Part shown: positions 11,788 through 18,962 of the stretch, piece after piece
Position numbering within the stretch: position 1 is the first letter of the stretch
Layout: the number at the start of each line of letters is the position of its first letter
Assembly: GCF_000383675.1 (NCBI RefSeq)
Contig: NZ_KB911820.1
Location: forward strand, 744,001-808,000
Direction: 5' to 3'
DNA: 64,000 bases
DNA from: Terracoccus sp. 273MFTsu3.1
GTDB taxonomy: Bacteria; Actinomycetota; Actinomycetes; Actinomycetales; Dermatophilaceae
The notes under the pieces: generated by a model
What the model was told of the DNA's origin: nothing
Databases searched by the model: none
Seen by the model: the letters and a program-made list of their open reading frames with translations, nothing else
Position numbers and translations under genes: made by a program

Positions 11788-12885
11788 CTAGTCGTGGTCC
11801 TCGGGGGCGGCGCACGACTCCCACCAGGGGTCCTGGTGCGCGGCGACGACCTCGTCGACGTCGTTGTCGCTCAGCTGGATCCGCGTCCCGACGCGCGGGG
11901 CGACCATGCGCACGCCATGTTCAGCGGCTGCCCGTCGCGCCCAGCGGATCGGCTCGCTCCACCAGTGGGTCGCGAGGTTGAAGGTGGCCCAGTGGATGGG
12001 CAGCAGGACCGCGTCGGTCTCGCCCTTGTTGACGTCGAGGTGCGCCTCGATCGCCTCGGCGGGGTTGAGGTGGATGTCAGGCCAGTGCACGCTGTAGGCG
12101 CCGATCGGGATGATCGTGAGGTCGAACGGCCCGAGGTCGGCACCGATGTCGGCGTAGCGGTGGGTCGGCCCCGAGTCGCCTCCGAAGAAGACGGCGTGGC
12201 GCGGCCCCCGCAGCGACCACGCGGCCCAGAGGGTCTGGTTGCGCACGAACCCGCGTCCCGAGAAGTGCCGGGCCTCGGAGCACGTGATGCGGATGCCCGC
12301 GATCTCGGTCTCCTCGCGCCAGTCGAGGCTCGTGATGCGCCCGATGGGCACGCCCCACGCCAGCAGGTGGGCGTCGACCCCGAGCGGCACGACGTAGTGC
12401 GGGCGGTGGGTGCGCTCGAGCTGCCGGATCGACGGCTCGTCGAGGTGGTCGTAGTGGTCGTGGCTGATGACGACCGCGTCGAGGTGCGGGATCTCGGCGA
12501 TGCGGCCCGGGACCGGGTGCAGGCGCTTCGGGCCCGCGACGACCGACGGCGAGGCGCGCCTGCCGAAGACGGGGTCGAGCAGGAAGCGCCGCCCGTCGAG
12601 CTCGACGACGCTCGTCGCGTGGCCGTACCACGTGACCGCCAGGTCGGCGGGCTCATGGGGGTGCCGGGGCGTCACGAGCGGGACGGTGCCCCGCGGTCGG
12701 CCGCGGCCGAACTCGCGGACCATCGTCGTCAGCATGCTGCCCGGGCCCTCGGCCTCGGACGTCGCGACGACGTGCGTGGGCTCGTGGGAGCGGAACTCGC
12801 CGTCGCGGTAGTTCGGCGACGCGGTCGCGCGCTGATGCTGGGCGGCGGTCGACGCACCCATCCGTCGGAGGATCGGGAGCTGCAC
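11788..12885 (-). CDS. NAPE-PLD-like metallo-beta-lactamase fold hydrolase (copy 1)
   Basis: 365 residues. Metal-binding motif SHDHYDHLD, plus the family segments TWYGHATSVVELDG, LLDPVFGRRASP and GPKRLHPVPG, typical of N-acylphosphatidylethanolamine phospholipase D-like and UlaG-like hydrolases; FFGGDSGPT and PIHWATFNL supply the later metal ligands. Probably a cytosolic phosphodiesterase or lipid hydrolase; substrate unknown. The GTG start at 12885 has AGGAGA 6 bases upstream; the upstream part of the open frame is Ser/Arg junk. A close paralogue lies immediately upstream on the same strand (12989-14305), and both end in CAAPED-D. Confidence 0.88.
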   Translation of the reverse strand: MQLPILRRMGASTAAQHQRATASPNYRDGEFRSHEPTHVVATSEAEGPGSMLTTMVREFGRGRPRGTVPLVTPRHPHEPADLAVTWYGHATSVVELDGRRFLLDPVFGRRASPSVVAGPKRLHPVPGRIAEIPHLDAVVISHDHYDHLDEPSIRQLERTHRPHYVVPLGVDAHLLAWGVPIGRITSLDWREETEIAGIRITCSEARHFSGRGFVRNQTLWAAWSLRGPRHAVFFGGDSGPTHRYADIGADLGPFDLTIIPIGAYSVHWPDIHLNPAEAIEAHLDVNKGETDAVLLPIHWATFNLATHWWSEPIRWARRAAAEHGVRMVAPRVGTRIQLSDNDVDEVVAAHQDPWWESCAAPEDHD

Positions 12886-12988
12886 GGGCTTCTCCTGCCT
12901 GTCGTGCCTCGCGGCTCGGGCGGCCACGCGGGTGCGGGCTGCCGTCATTCTCGTCCAGCGTCGGACGGGGCGCCCGAGTTCCCGACCG

Positions 12989-14305
12989 TCAGTCACGGTC
13001 CTCGGGCGCCGCGCACTCCTCCCACCACGGCTCGGCGTGGGCGGCCGCGACGCTGACTGCGTCACCGGTCGTGAGGTCGACGCGCTCGCCGACGCGAGGG
13101 AAGGCGACGGGGACCCGCGCCTCGACCGCGGCCCGGCGGATGCGGCGTACGGGCTCGGCCCACCAGTGCATCGAGAGGTTGAAGGTGGCCCAGTGGATCG
13201 GGATGAGGAGGGACTCGCGCGCGGCCGTCTGCACGGTGCGGGTCGTCTCGGTGGGATCGCCCTCCTCGTGGGTGCCACCCGGGGTGTCGATGCGCTGGTC
13301 GCCCTCGATGAAGTCGTCGGCCACGCCGGCTGCGTCCTCGGTGAGGGCGTGGGCCTCGTCGCCGATGCGGTTGACGTCGCGGTGGGCGGCGAGGGCCTGC
13401 TCCGGGTCCATGTGGATGTCGGGCCAGAACGAGTCGTAGGCCCCGACCGGCATGAGGGTCACGTCGAAGGGGCCGAGGTCCGCGCCGATCGCCGCGAAGC
13501 GCTTCGACGTGCCCGAGTCCCCGGCGAAGTAGGCCGTGTGCCGGGGACCGTGCAGGGCCCAACCGGCCCACAGCGTCTGGCTGTCGACGAGCCCGCGCCC
13601 GGAGTTGTGCCGCGCCTCGGTGCACGTGAGCCGGATCCCGGCGACCTCGGTCTCGCCGCGCCAGTCGAGCGCGGTGATGCGCGACTCCGGCACGCCCCAG
13701 GCGAGCAGGTGGGCGTTGACGCCGAGGGGCACGACGTAGTGCGGCCGGTGCGTCTCCTCGAGCCGGACGATCGACGGCTGGTCGAGGTGGTCGTAGTGGT
13801 CGTGGCTGATGAGGACGGCGTCGATGCCGGGCAGGTCGGCGATCGACCCCGGGACCGGGTGCATCCGTTTCGGCCCGGAGTGCCGGATCGGCGAGACGCG
13901 CTCGCTGAAGACGGGGTCGATGAGGAAGCGGGCGCCGTCGATCTCGAGGACGCTCGTGGCGTGGCCGTACCACGTGACGGCGAGCTCGCCCGGCTGCCGG
14001 GGCGGCTTCGCGGGGAGCACCGGCACGGTGCCCGTGGGCCGGCCGCGGCCGCTGACCCGGATGGCCGCGAGCAGGGCGCTCGTCTGGGCCTTGACCCGCG
14101 GACGCAGCGACGGCTCCTCGCCCTCGAAGCGGCGGTTCGTGAAGTTCGGGGAGTCCTGGACGAACGGCAGGATCGCCGCGGGCGAGGCGCCCATCCGGTG
14201 CATGACCCGCACGAACTGGCGTGATCGGCTGCGTGACGAGACCTTCTCGATGGCGTGCGAGACGGCACGGACGGACGGGCGGTCGGAGGTTCCGAGGCTA
14301 CGCAT
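12989..14305 (-). CDS. NAPE-PLD-like metallo-beta-lactamase fold hydrolase (copy 2, with insertion)
   Basis: 438 residues, paralogue of the gene at 11788-12885: same TWYGHATSVLEIDG, SHDHYDHLD, GPKRMHPVPG and PIHWATFNL blocks and the same C-terminal CAAPED-D. It differs by an approximately 47-residue insertion between DVNRIG and LLIPIHWATF, acidic and Thr/Glu-rich (includes GTHEEGDPTETTRT), just before a metal-ligand block. ATG 14305 follows an AAAGG box. Tandem duplication followed by insertion in one copy is the simplest reading. Divergent from the RHH operon at 14412. Confidence 0.88.
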   Translation of the reverse strand: MRSLGTSDRPSVRAVSHAIEKVSSRSRSRQFVRVMHRMGASPAAILPFVQDSPNFTNRRFEGEEPSLRPRVKAQTSALLAAIRVSGRGRPTGTVPVLPAKPPRQPGELAVTWYGHATSVLEIDGARFLIDPVFSERVSPIRHSGPKRMHPVPGSIADLPGIDAVLISHDHYDHLDQPSIVRLEETHRPHYVVPLGVNAHLLAWGVPESRITALDWRGETEVAGIRLTCTEARHNSGRGLVDSQTLWAGWALHGPRHTAYFAGDSGTSKRFAAIGADLGPFDVTLMPVGAYDSFWPDIHMDPEQALAAHRDVNRIGDEAHALTEDAAGVADDFIEGDQRIDTPGGTHEEGDPTETTRTVQTAARESLLIPIHWATFNLSMHWWAEPVRRIRRAAVEARVPVAFPRVGERVDLTTGDAVSVAAAHAEPWWEECAAPEDRD

Positions 14306-14375
14306 CGGGCACCTTTCAGCGAGGGGTGAGCAGTGGGGTGAACGTACCCCGCTTCAAGTCTGCGTCATCATGGTG

Positions 14376-14404
14376 TTGACATGACACCACAGTGGTGTCA
14401 TAGT
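14376..14404 (+). promoter_or_regulatory. promoter of the RHH-DUF4097 operon
   Basis: TTGACA at 14376-14381, a 17-base spacer, and CATAGT at 14399-14404 form an almost ideal sigma-70-type promoter. Seven bases after the -10 lies ATG 14412, so the mRNA is probably leaderless. The operator palindrome fills the spacer. Confidence 0.75.
14381..14401. promoter_or_regulatory. perfect palindromic operator O1
   Basis: Arms ATGACACCAC and GTGGTGTCAT are exact reverse complements around a single central A. The site sits exactly between -35 and -10, where a bound protein would block RNA polymerase. The first gene encodes a ribbon-helix-helix DNA-binding domain, the obvious candidate repressor (inference). 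Confidence 0.75.
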
Positions 14405-14411
14405 GATGCAC

Positions 14412-14972
14412 ATGGACATCACCGAGTACGTCGACGCACTGCGTCGGGATCTCGCCCAGGCGGCCAGGGCGATGGGTCCGGAGACCGAGCAGGCCGCCGA
14501 GCGGATCGGTTTCGCGCTCGACTCATCAGCACGGCTGGCTCTCATGGACGCCCTCTCGCACGCTGCGGCCGAGATCACCAACGAGCTCGACGGCACGTCC
14601 GTCGAGGTCCGCCTCCAGGGCCGCGAGCCCGTCTTCGTCGTCGTCGGAGCCGGCCCGTCGGCCCTCGCTGATGACACGCAGGCGATCGACACCACTGACA
14701 CCACGGTGGTGTCACCCGAGGACGAGGGCGCCGAGACGTCGCGGATCACGCTGCGCCTCCCGGAGGCCCTCAAGGTCCGGGCCGAGGAGCTCGCGACCAG
14801 CCGCGGCCAGTCGCTCAACACGTGGATCGTCAACGCGGTCCGCGCCGCCACCGGGAGCGGCGTCCCGCCGATGCCCGGCTTCCCGCCGATGCCGCCCGGC
14901 CCGCAGTTCGGGCCCGGCGCCCCCGGCCGCAACCGCTCCTCCAACAAGCGCGTGCAGGGCTGGGTCCGATGA
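14412..14972 (+). CDS. ribbon-helix-helix regulator with novel N-terminal domain
   Basis: 186 residues counted from ATG 14412 (GTG 14403 and ATG 14406 are in frame upstream, but the -10 spacing favours 14412). Residues 1-85 are mostly helical (MDITEYVDALRRDLAQAARA, SARLALMDALSHAAAEITNE) and end in a strand VEVRLQGREPVFVVV. An acidic linker precedes a HicB/Arc-like RHH domain (about 112-150): a strand SRITLRLPEALKVR, then helices EELATSRGQSLNTWIVNAVR. The tail is Pro/Gly-rich and ends basic. Probably a repressor of its own operon, binding O1 and the internal copy O2. The next gene follows with a possible 4-base overlap or a better ribosome site at 15020. Confidence 0.8.
   Translation: MDITEYVDALRRDLAQAARAMGPETEQAAERIGFALDSSARLALMDALSHAAAEITNELDGTSVEVRLQGREPVFVVVGAGPSALADDTQAIDTTDTTVVSPEDEGAETSRITLRLPEALKVRAEELATSRGQSLNTWIVNAVRAATGSGVPPMPGFPPMPPGPQFGPGAPGRNRSSNKRVQGWVR
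14696..14714. promoter_or_regulatory. second copy of the operator, O2, inside the RHH gene
   Basis: TGACACCACGGTGGTGTCA is a perfect palindrome with the same 9-base arms as O1 and a different central base (G instead of A). It lies about 315 bases downstream of O1, inside the linker codons of the RHH gene. This spacing would allow looping or a roadblock. Function is inference. Confidence 0.65.
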
Positions 14973-15019
14973 CCCCGTCCGACCGACCAACGACCACCAC
15001 CGAGCAAAGGGGACTTCCC

Positions 15020-15889
15020 ATGGGCACCACCCTCGAGACCCGCTTCGACACGACGGGTCCCATCACCCTCAAGGCCGAGCTCCTCGTCGGCGACCTGACG
15101 CTGACCGTCGGCACCGGTCCGACGACGACCGTCCGCCTGCACCCGCACGGCAAGCACGGCGCCGAGATCGCCGAGAAGTTCACGGTCGAGGCCCACGGCA
15201 ACGACGTGTCCGTCCTGGCGCCGAAGCTGCGCGACAGCTTCTTCTCCCTCGGCACCAAGGGCTCGGTCGACGTCGAGGTCGAGCTGCCCGCGTCGAGCAC
15301 GGTCGATGCCAAGACCGGTGCCGGCGACATCACGGCGGCCGGGCTGCTCGGCGAGGTCCGCGCCGCCACCGGCGCCGGTGACCTCACCTTCCACGAGGTG
15401 GGCTCGGCCCGGCTCAAGTCCGGCTCCGGCGACATCGCGCTCCAGTCGGCGAGCGGCGACCTCGACGCCAAGACCGGCTCGGGCGACATCACCGTCGGCA
15501 CGGGTGGCGGGCGCCTCGACCTCACGTCGGGCAGCGGGGACATCTCCCTGCGGCGCTCCGACGCGGCCGTCAAGGCGAAGACCGGCTCCGGCGACCTCCA
15601 CATCGGCGCCTCCACCGGCGACCTCGAGCTGACGACCGGCACGGGTGACGTCCAGCTCGACGGCGTGCACGGCGGCGAGGTGCGGGCCAGGACCGGCACG
15701 GGCGACGTCACCATCGCCGTCGCCCACGGGGTCGCGGCCTACCTCGACCTCAACACCGTCACCGGCGACGTCGACATCGACCTCGAGGAGACCTCGGGCC
15801 CCGGGGACGCCGAGGCCCAGGCACGTCTCGTCGTGCACTCCGGCAGCGGCGACATCCGGGTCAAGCGGGCGCAGGTGAGCCTCGCATGA
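15020..15889 (+). CDS. DUF4097 beta-repeat protein
   Basis: 289 residues of the DUF4097/adhesin-like family, expected to fold as a right-handed beta-helix. After a beta-rich N-terminal region (1-95) there are about 12 copies of a short unit centred on [ST]G[AST]GD[ILV] (for example KTGSGDI, TSGSGDI, RTGTGDV). There is no signal peptide or membrane segment, so the protein looks cytoplasmic. Start ATG 15020 has AAAGGGGA 6-7 bases upstream; ATG 14969 would instead overlap the RHH stop. The next gene overlaps by 4 bases (ATGA). Biochemical role is unknown; association with an RHH regulator and a small basic protein is seen here. Confidence 0.85.
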   Translation: MGTTLETRFDTTGPITLKAELLVGDLTLTVGTGPTTTVRLHPHGKHGAEIAEKFTVEAHGNDVSVLAPKLRDSFFSLGTKGSVDVEVELPASSTVDAKTGAGDITAAGLLGEVRAATGAGDLTFHEVGSARLKSGSGDIALQSASGDLDAKTGSGDITVGTGGGRLDLTSGSGDISLRRSDAAVKAKTGSGDLHIGASTGDLELTTGTGDVQLDGVHGGEVRARTGTGDVTIAVAHGVAAYLDLNTVTGDVDIDLEETSGPGDAEAQARLVVHSGSGDIRVKRAQVSLA

Positions 15890-16158
15890 GCACCGGGACC
15901 CTGAGCCTGTCGCCGCAGGAGGCGATCGCCCGCGACCGCATCGTCGAGCGCGTCGCCGCCCGCCACCACGCCCCCAAGGTGGGTCGCACCCGCCGGCACG
16001 TCCGGGCCGCGCTCCTGCTGCGCAGCCTCGCCGAGCGGCTCGACCCCACGTCCGAGCGTCCCGGGCGCGCCGACCTGCGCGTCGTGCCCGCCCCGCACGC
16101 CGGCAGCCCGCGCCCCTGGAGCGCTGCACCCCGTCGGGCCCCGCACCGGCACAGCTGA
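15886..16158 (+). CDS. small basic protein, third gene of the RHH operon
   Basis: 90 residues, unknown function. The ATGA overlap with the DUF4097 gene argues for translational coupling and for a real gene. N-terminal half is helical and basic (QEAIARDRIVERVAARHHA, TRRHVRAALLLRSLAERL); the C-terminal third is Pro/Arg/His-rich and probably disordered. Composition would suit nucleic acid or membrane surface binding, but nothing identifies a family. A strong hairpin 15 bases after the stop probably ends the operon. Confidence 0.65.
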   Translation: MSTGTLSLSPQEAIARDRIVERVAARHHAPKVGRTRRHVRAALLLRSLAERLDPTSERPGRADLRVVPAPHAGSPRPWSAAPRRAPHRHS

Positions 16159-16172
16159 ACCCATCCCTCCCC

Positions 16173-16206
16173 ACGGAGCCCGTCGACACCCGTCGGCGGG
16201 CTCCGT
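16173..16206 (+). terminator. hairpin terminator after the RHH-DUF4097 operon
   Basis: Stem arms ACGGAGCCCG (16173-16182) and CGGGCTCCGT (16197-16206) pair perfectly over 10 bases with a 14-base loop. There is no T-tract, as is common in high-GC actinomycetes. It lies 15 bases after the last stop codon. Confidence 0.65.
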
Positions 16207-16243
16207 GCGTCTGCGCCCCGCGGGTGCGTGGCACCATCGGAGG

Positions 16244-16867
16244 ATGTACGTGCCCACGGCGAACGCCATGGCCGACCCCGACGTCACGGCCTTTCTCGCG
16301 GCCCATCCGGTCGCACGCCTCGTGACCGTCGGGCCCGACGGTCGTCCTGACTCCACCCTGCTGCCCGTCATCGTCGACGGCGACCGCGTCGTCGGCCACC
16401 TCGCCAGGGCCAACGACCACTGGGCGCGCATCGCGCCCGGGTCGCCGGGACTCGTCGTCGTGGGCGGTGCCGACGCGTACGTCTCACCGGGGTGGTACGC
16501 CACCAAGGCCGAGCACGGACGCGTCGTGCCGACGTGGAACTACACCGAGGTGCAGCTGCGTGGCACCATGACCGTCCACGACGACCCCGACTGGGTGCTC
16601 GACGTCGTCACCCGGCTCACCGAGCGCCACGAGTCCGGGCGCGAGCTGCCGTGGTCCGTCGACGACGCCCCGCCGAAGTACGTCCGCGGGCGGTTGCGCG
16701 CCATCGTCGGCATCGAGGTCGTCGTCGAGTCGGTCGAGGGCAAGGCCAAGCTGAGCCAGAACCGGTCGGACGCCGACCGTGAGGGAGCGATCGCCGGCAT
16801 GCGAGCCGAGGGTGCCGGCGCCGCGCTCGCGGTGGCCGACGAGATGGAGCGCGCCCTCCGGGGCTGA
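16244..16867 (+). CDS. PaiB-family FMN-binding protein
   Basis: 207 residues with the PaiB hallmark N-terminus MYVPTANAM and split-barrel flavin-binding segments (RLVTVGPDGRPDSTLLPVIV, GHLARANDHW, YVSPGWYATK, VPTWNYTEVQLRG, KAKLSQNRSDADREG). PaiB of Bacillus subtilis is described as a negative regulator of sporulation and protease genes; most homologues are predicted flavin or haem-binding stress proteins. ATG 16244 is chosen because the family begins MY-P, although GGAGG lies directly against it. Appears to be a single-gene unit. Confidence 0.9.
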   Translation: MYVPTANAMADPDVTAFLAAHPVARLVTVGPDGRPDSTLLPVIVDGDRVVGHLARANDHWARIAPGSPGLVVVGGADAYVSPGWYATKAEHGRVVPTWNYTEVQLRGTMTVHDDPDWVLDVVTRLTERHESGRELPWSVDDAPPKYVRGRLRAIVGIEVVVESVEGKAKLSQNRSDADREGAIAGMRAEGAGAALAVADEMERALRG

Positions 16868-16918
16868 ACGCCTCTGCGGCACAACGCCGCCCAGCCCATG
16901 CCGGACGCATCACCCGTG

Positions 16919-16934
16919 CACAGACGCCCCACAG
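16919..16934 (+). promoter_or_regulatory. 11-base direct repeat before the secreted peptide gene
   Basis: CACAG at 16919 and CACAG at 16930, exactly 11 bases apart. The second copy begins 27 bases before the ATG at 16957, the same geometry as at the GT39 gene, and both starts are embedded in the same 15 bases GGGACATGGACACGA. Candidate third target of the 6619 regulator (inference). Confidence 0.5.
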
Positions 16935-16956
16935 GTGCCGACGCGAACGTGGGGAC

Positions 16957-17250
16957 ATGGACACGACACCCCGCCCCGGAACCGCTCCCTCGACCTTCCG
17001 TGCCACGCTCCGTCGTGGCCTCGGCGCCGCCGGCGCGGCCGTCGCCGTCGCCTTCGTCGGCACCACGGCCCTGGGCGCCGGGGAGGCGCACGCCGCAGGC
17101 GTCGCCGGCGGCCTGACTCCCGTCCGCACGGCGTCCGCGCCGACGCCGCACCCGCACCGCCACCACGCGGCTCACCCGGCCAACCTGCCGGCGGCCACGA
17201 CCACGGCCTACCGCTACTCGTTCCGCGACGGCCAGCTCATCCGTCTCTGA
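16957..17250 (+). CDS. small secreted His-rich protein
   Basis: 97 residues. A Sec signal peptide is clear: basic n-region (RATLRRG), hydrophobic core (GAAGAAVAVAFVGTTALGA) and an Ala-x-Ala cleavage site at EAHA, giving a mature peptide of about 50 residues. The mature part is Ala/Pro/His-rich (PHPHRHHAAHPANLP) and ends with YRYSFRDGQLIRL, a short beta-like patch. The His cluster could bind metal; no family is recognised. Its upstream region matches that of the GT39 gene, suggesting co-regulation with the envelope glycosylation locus. Confidence 0.7.
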   Translation: MDTTPRPGTAPSTFRATLRRGLGAAGAAVAVAFVGTTALGAGEAHAAGVAGGLTPVRTASAPTPHPHRHHAAHPANLPAATTTAYRYSFRDGQLIRL

Positions 17251-17272
17251 CCGCTCGTCCTCGGCCCGGCCG

Positions 17273-18952
17273 TCAGTGCGACGGGTCGAGCCAGGCGTGC
17301 ACGAGCGGCACCACCGAGGCGCCCTCGCCGCTCGCCGACGCCACGCGCTTCATCGAGCCCGCGCGGATGTCGCCCGCCGCGAAGACGCCTTGGACCGTCG
17401 TCTCGAGGCTCTCGGGCGGCAGGCCGTCGCGCCACCGGTCCTGCGGCACGTCGCGGCCGGTCAGGACGAAGCCTCGCTCGTCACGGACCACCGCGTCGGG
17501 CAACCAGTCGCAGTGCGGCGCCGCACCGATGAGCAGGAAGAGGCCGCGGCACTCACGCCTCTCCTGCGTGCCGTCGGCGGTGTTGCGCACCGTGACCCAC
17601 CCGAGCCGGCCTTCCTCGCCCGGCCCGCCCTCGACGACCTCCGAGCAGGCGAGGACGGAGATCCGGGGGTTGTAGGCGATCTCGCCGACGAGGTAGCTCG
17701 ACATCGTCTCGGCTAGCGTCGCGCGGCGCACGAGGATCGTGACCGTCCGGGCGAAGCGGGCCAGGTGGATCGCCGCCTGCCCCGCCGAGTTGCCGCCACC
17801 GACGACGACGACGTCGGCCCCCTCCATCTCGCGGGCCGCGGTCATGGCGCTGCCGTAGTGCACGCCGAGCCCGACGAGGCGCTCGATGCCCGGGGCGTCG
17901 AGGCGGCGGTACTTCACGCCGGCCGAGACGACGACGGCCCGCGCGAGCAGGTCACCGCCCTCGGTGCGGAGGCGGTGCGGTGCGGGGACGCCGTCGGCAT
18001 CCACCTCGCCGGGCACGAGTGACGTCACCGGCCAGCCGGAGAAGAACTGCGTGCCGAAGCGGATCGCCTGGTTGCGCGCCCGCTGGGCGAGCCGCATACC
18101 GCTGATGCCCCTCGGGAAGCCGTTGCGGATCATCGACGACGTGCCCGCCTGTCCGCCGACGGCCTCCGCCTCGAGCACGACGGTGCTCAGCCCCTCGGAC
18201 GACGCGTAGACGGCGGCGGCGAGACCCGCAGGGCCGGCTCCGACGATCGCGACGTCGACGACCCGGTCGACGTCGACGTCGGCCGGGCGACCGTAGATGG
18301 CGGACGCGACGTCGCGCACGCTCCGCGCGCTGCCGACCCGCTGGTTGAGGTCCATGAAGAGCGGGAACTCCGGCTCGCCGCCCTCGGCCGCCACGAGGGC
18401 GAGCACGTGCCGGCCCTTCTCGCTCTCGGGCGCGTAGACGCGGTTGGGCAGGCCCATCCGGTCGAGGTAGTCGCGGATGCTCAGGGTCAGGGCGTCCTCG
18501 ACGGGCGAGACGATGGCAACCGCCACGACCTCGGGCTCGGCCACGGTCGAGCCCCAGTCGGACAGCAGCTCGCAGATGGCGGTGTGGAACTCCTCGTCGC
18601 GCGCACCCCGCGGCGCGAGGAGGTAGGCGTCGTACTTGCCCTTGGCCATGCCGCCGCGCAGTCGCTCGGCGTCCTCGCGGAAGCTGGAGACGTGGGCCGC
18701 GATGACACGTCGCGCGGTCGGCACGCTCGAGCGCCACCAGTGGAAGGCCTCGAGCACCTCGGCGTCGGGAAGGCGTGACTCGGTGACGAACATCGCCACC
18801 TGGCCGCCCTCGGCGACGACACGCTTCGCGGCCAGCTTCGCCTCGTGGGCGGAGGTCGCGGTGGGCAGCTCGTAGTCGCGGGCGTAGCGCCCGAACTCGT
18901 CGAGCAGCTCGTCGCAGCGGGTCTCGGACACGAGGATGATCGCCGGCTTCAC
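17273..18952 (-). CDS. thioredoxin-reductase-like flavoprotein with receiver-like N-terminus
   Basis: 559 residues. The N-terminal part (1-125) resembles a degenerate response-regulator receiver (AIILVSETRCDELLDEFGRY, VAMFVTESRLPDAEVLEAF); about 130-215 looks like a thioredoxin-fold insert (PVEDALTLSIRDYLDRMGLPN). From 235 comes an FAD/NAD(P) oxidoreductase: GAGPAGLAAAVYAS, GGQAGTSSMIRNGFP, VVVVGGGNSAGQAAIHLA, and C-terminal FAAGDIRAGSMKRVASASGEGA. The redox CxxC of true thioredoxin reductase is absent (HYGSAMTAA stands there), so it is not a standard dithiol reductase. GTG 18952 follows the debranching-enzyme stop by 10 bases, so the genes share a transcript. Confidence 0.88.
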   Translation of the reverse strand: MKPAIILVSETRCDELLDEFGRYARDYELPTATSAHEAKLAAKRVVAEGGQVAMFVTESRLPDAEVLEAFHWWRSSVPTARRVIAAHVSSFREDAERLRGGMAKGKYDAYLLAPRGARDEEFHTAICELLSDWGSTVAEPEVVAVAIVSPVEDALTLSIRDYLDRMGLPNRVYAPESEKGRHVLALVAAEGGEPEFPLFMDLNQRVGSARSVRDVASAIYGRPADVDVDRVVDVAIVGAGPAGLAAAVYASSEGLSTVVLEAEAVGGQAGTSSMIRNGFPRGISGMRLAQRARNQAIRFGTQFFSGWPVTSLVPGEVDADGVPAPHRLRTEGGDLLARAVVVSAGVKYRRLDAPGIERLVGLGVHYGSAMTAAREMEGADVVVVGGGNSAGQAAIHLARFARTVTILVRRATLAETMSSYLVGEIAYNPRISVLACSEVVEGGPGEEGRLGWVTVRNTADGTQERRECRGLFLLIGAAPHCDWLPDAVVRDERGFVLTGRDVPQDRWRDGLPPESLETTVQGVFAAGDIRAGSMKRVASASGEGASVVPLVHAWLDPSH

Positions 18953-18962
18953 CCTGACGATC

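Noticed and set aside
14412-16158. Classical HicAB toxin-antitoxin module
   Set aside because: The RHH protein recalls HicB-type antitoxins, but no HicA-like toxin is encoded; the partner is a DUF4097 protein of 289 residues.
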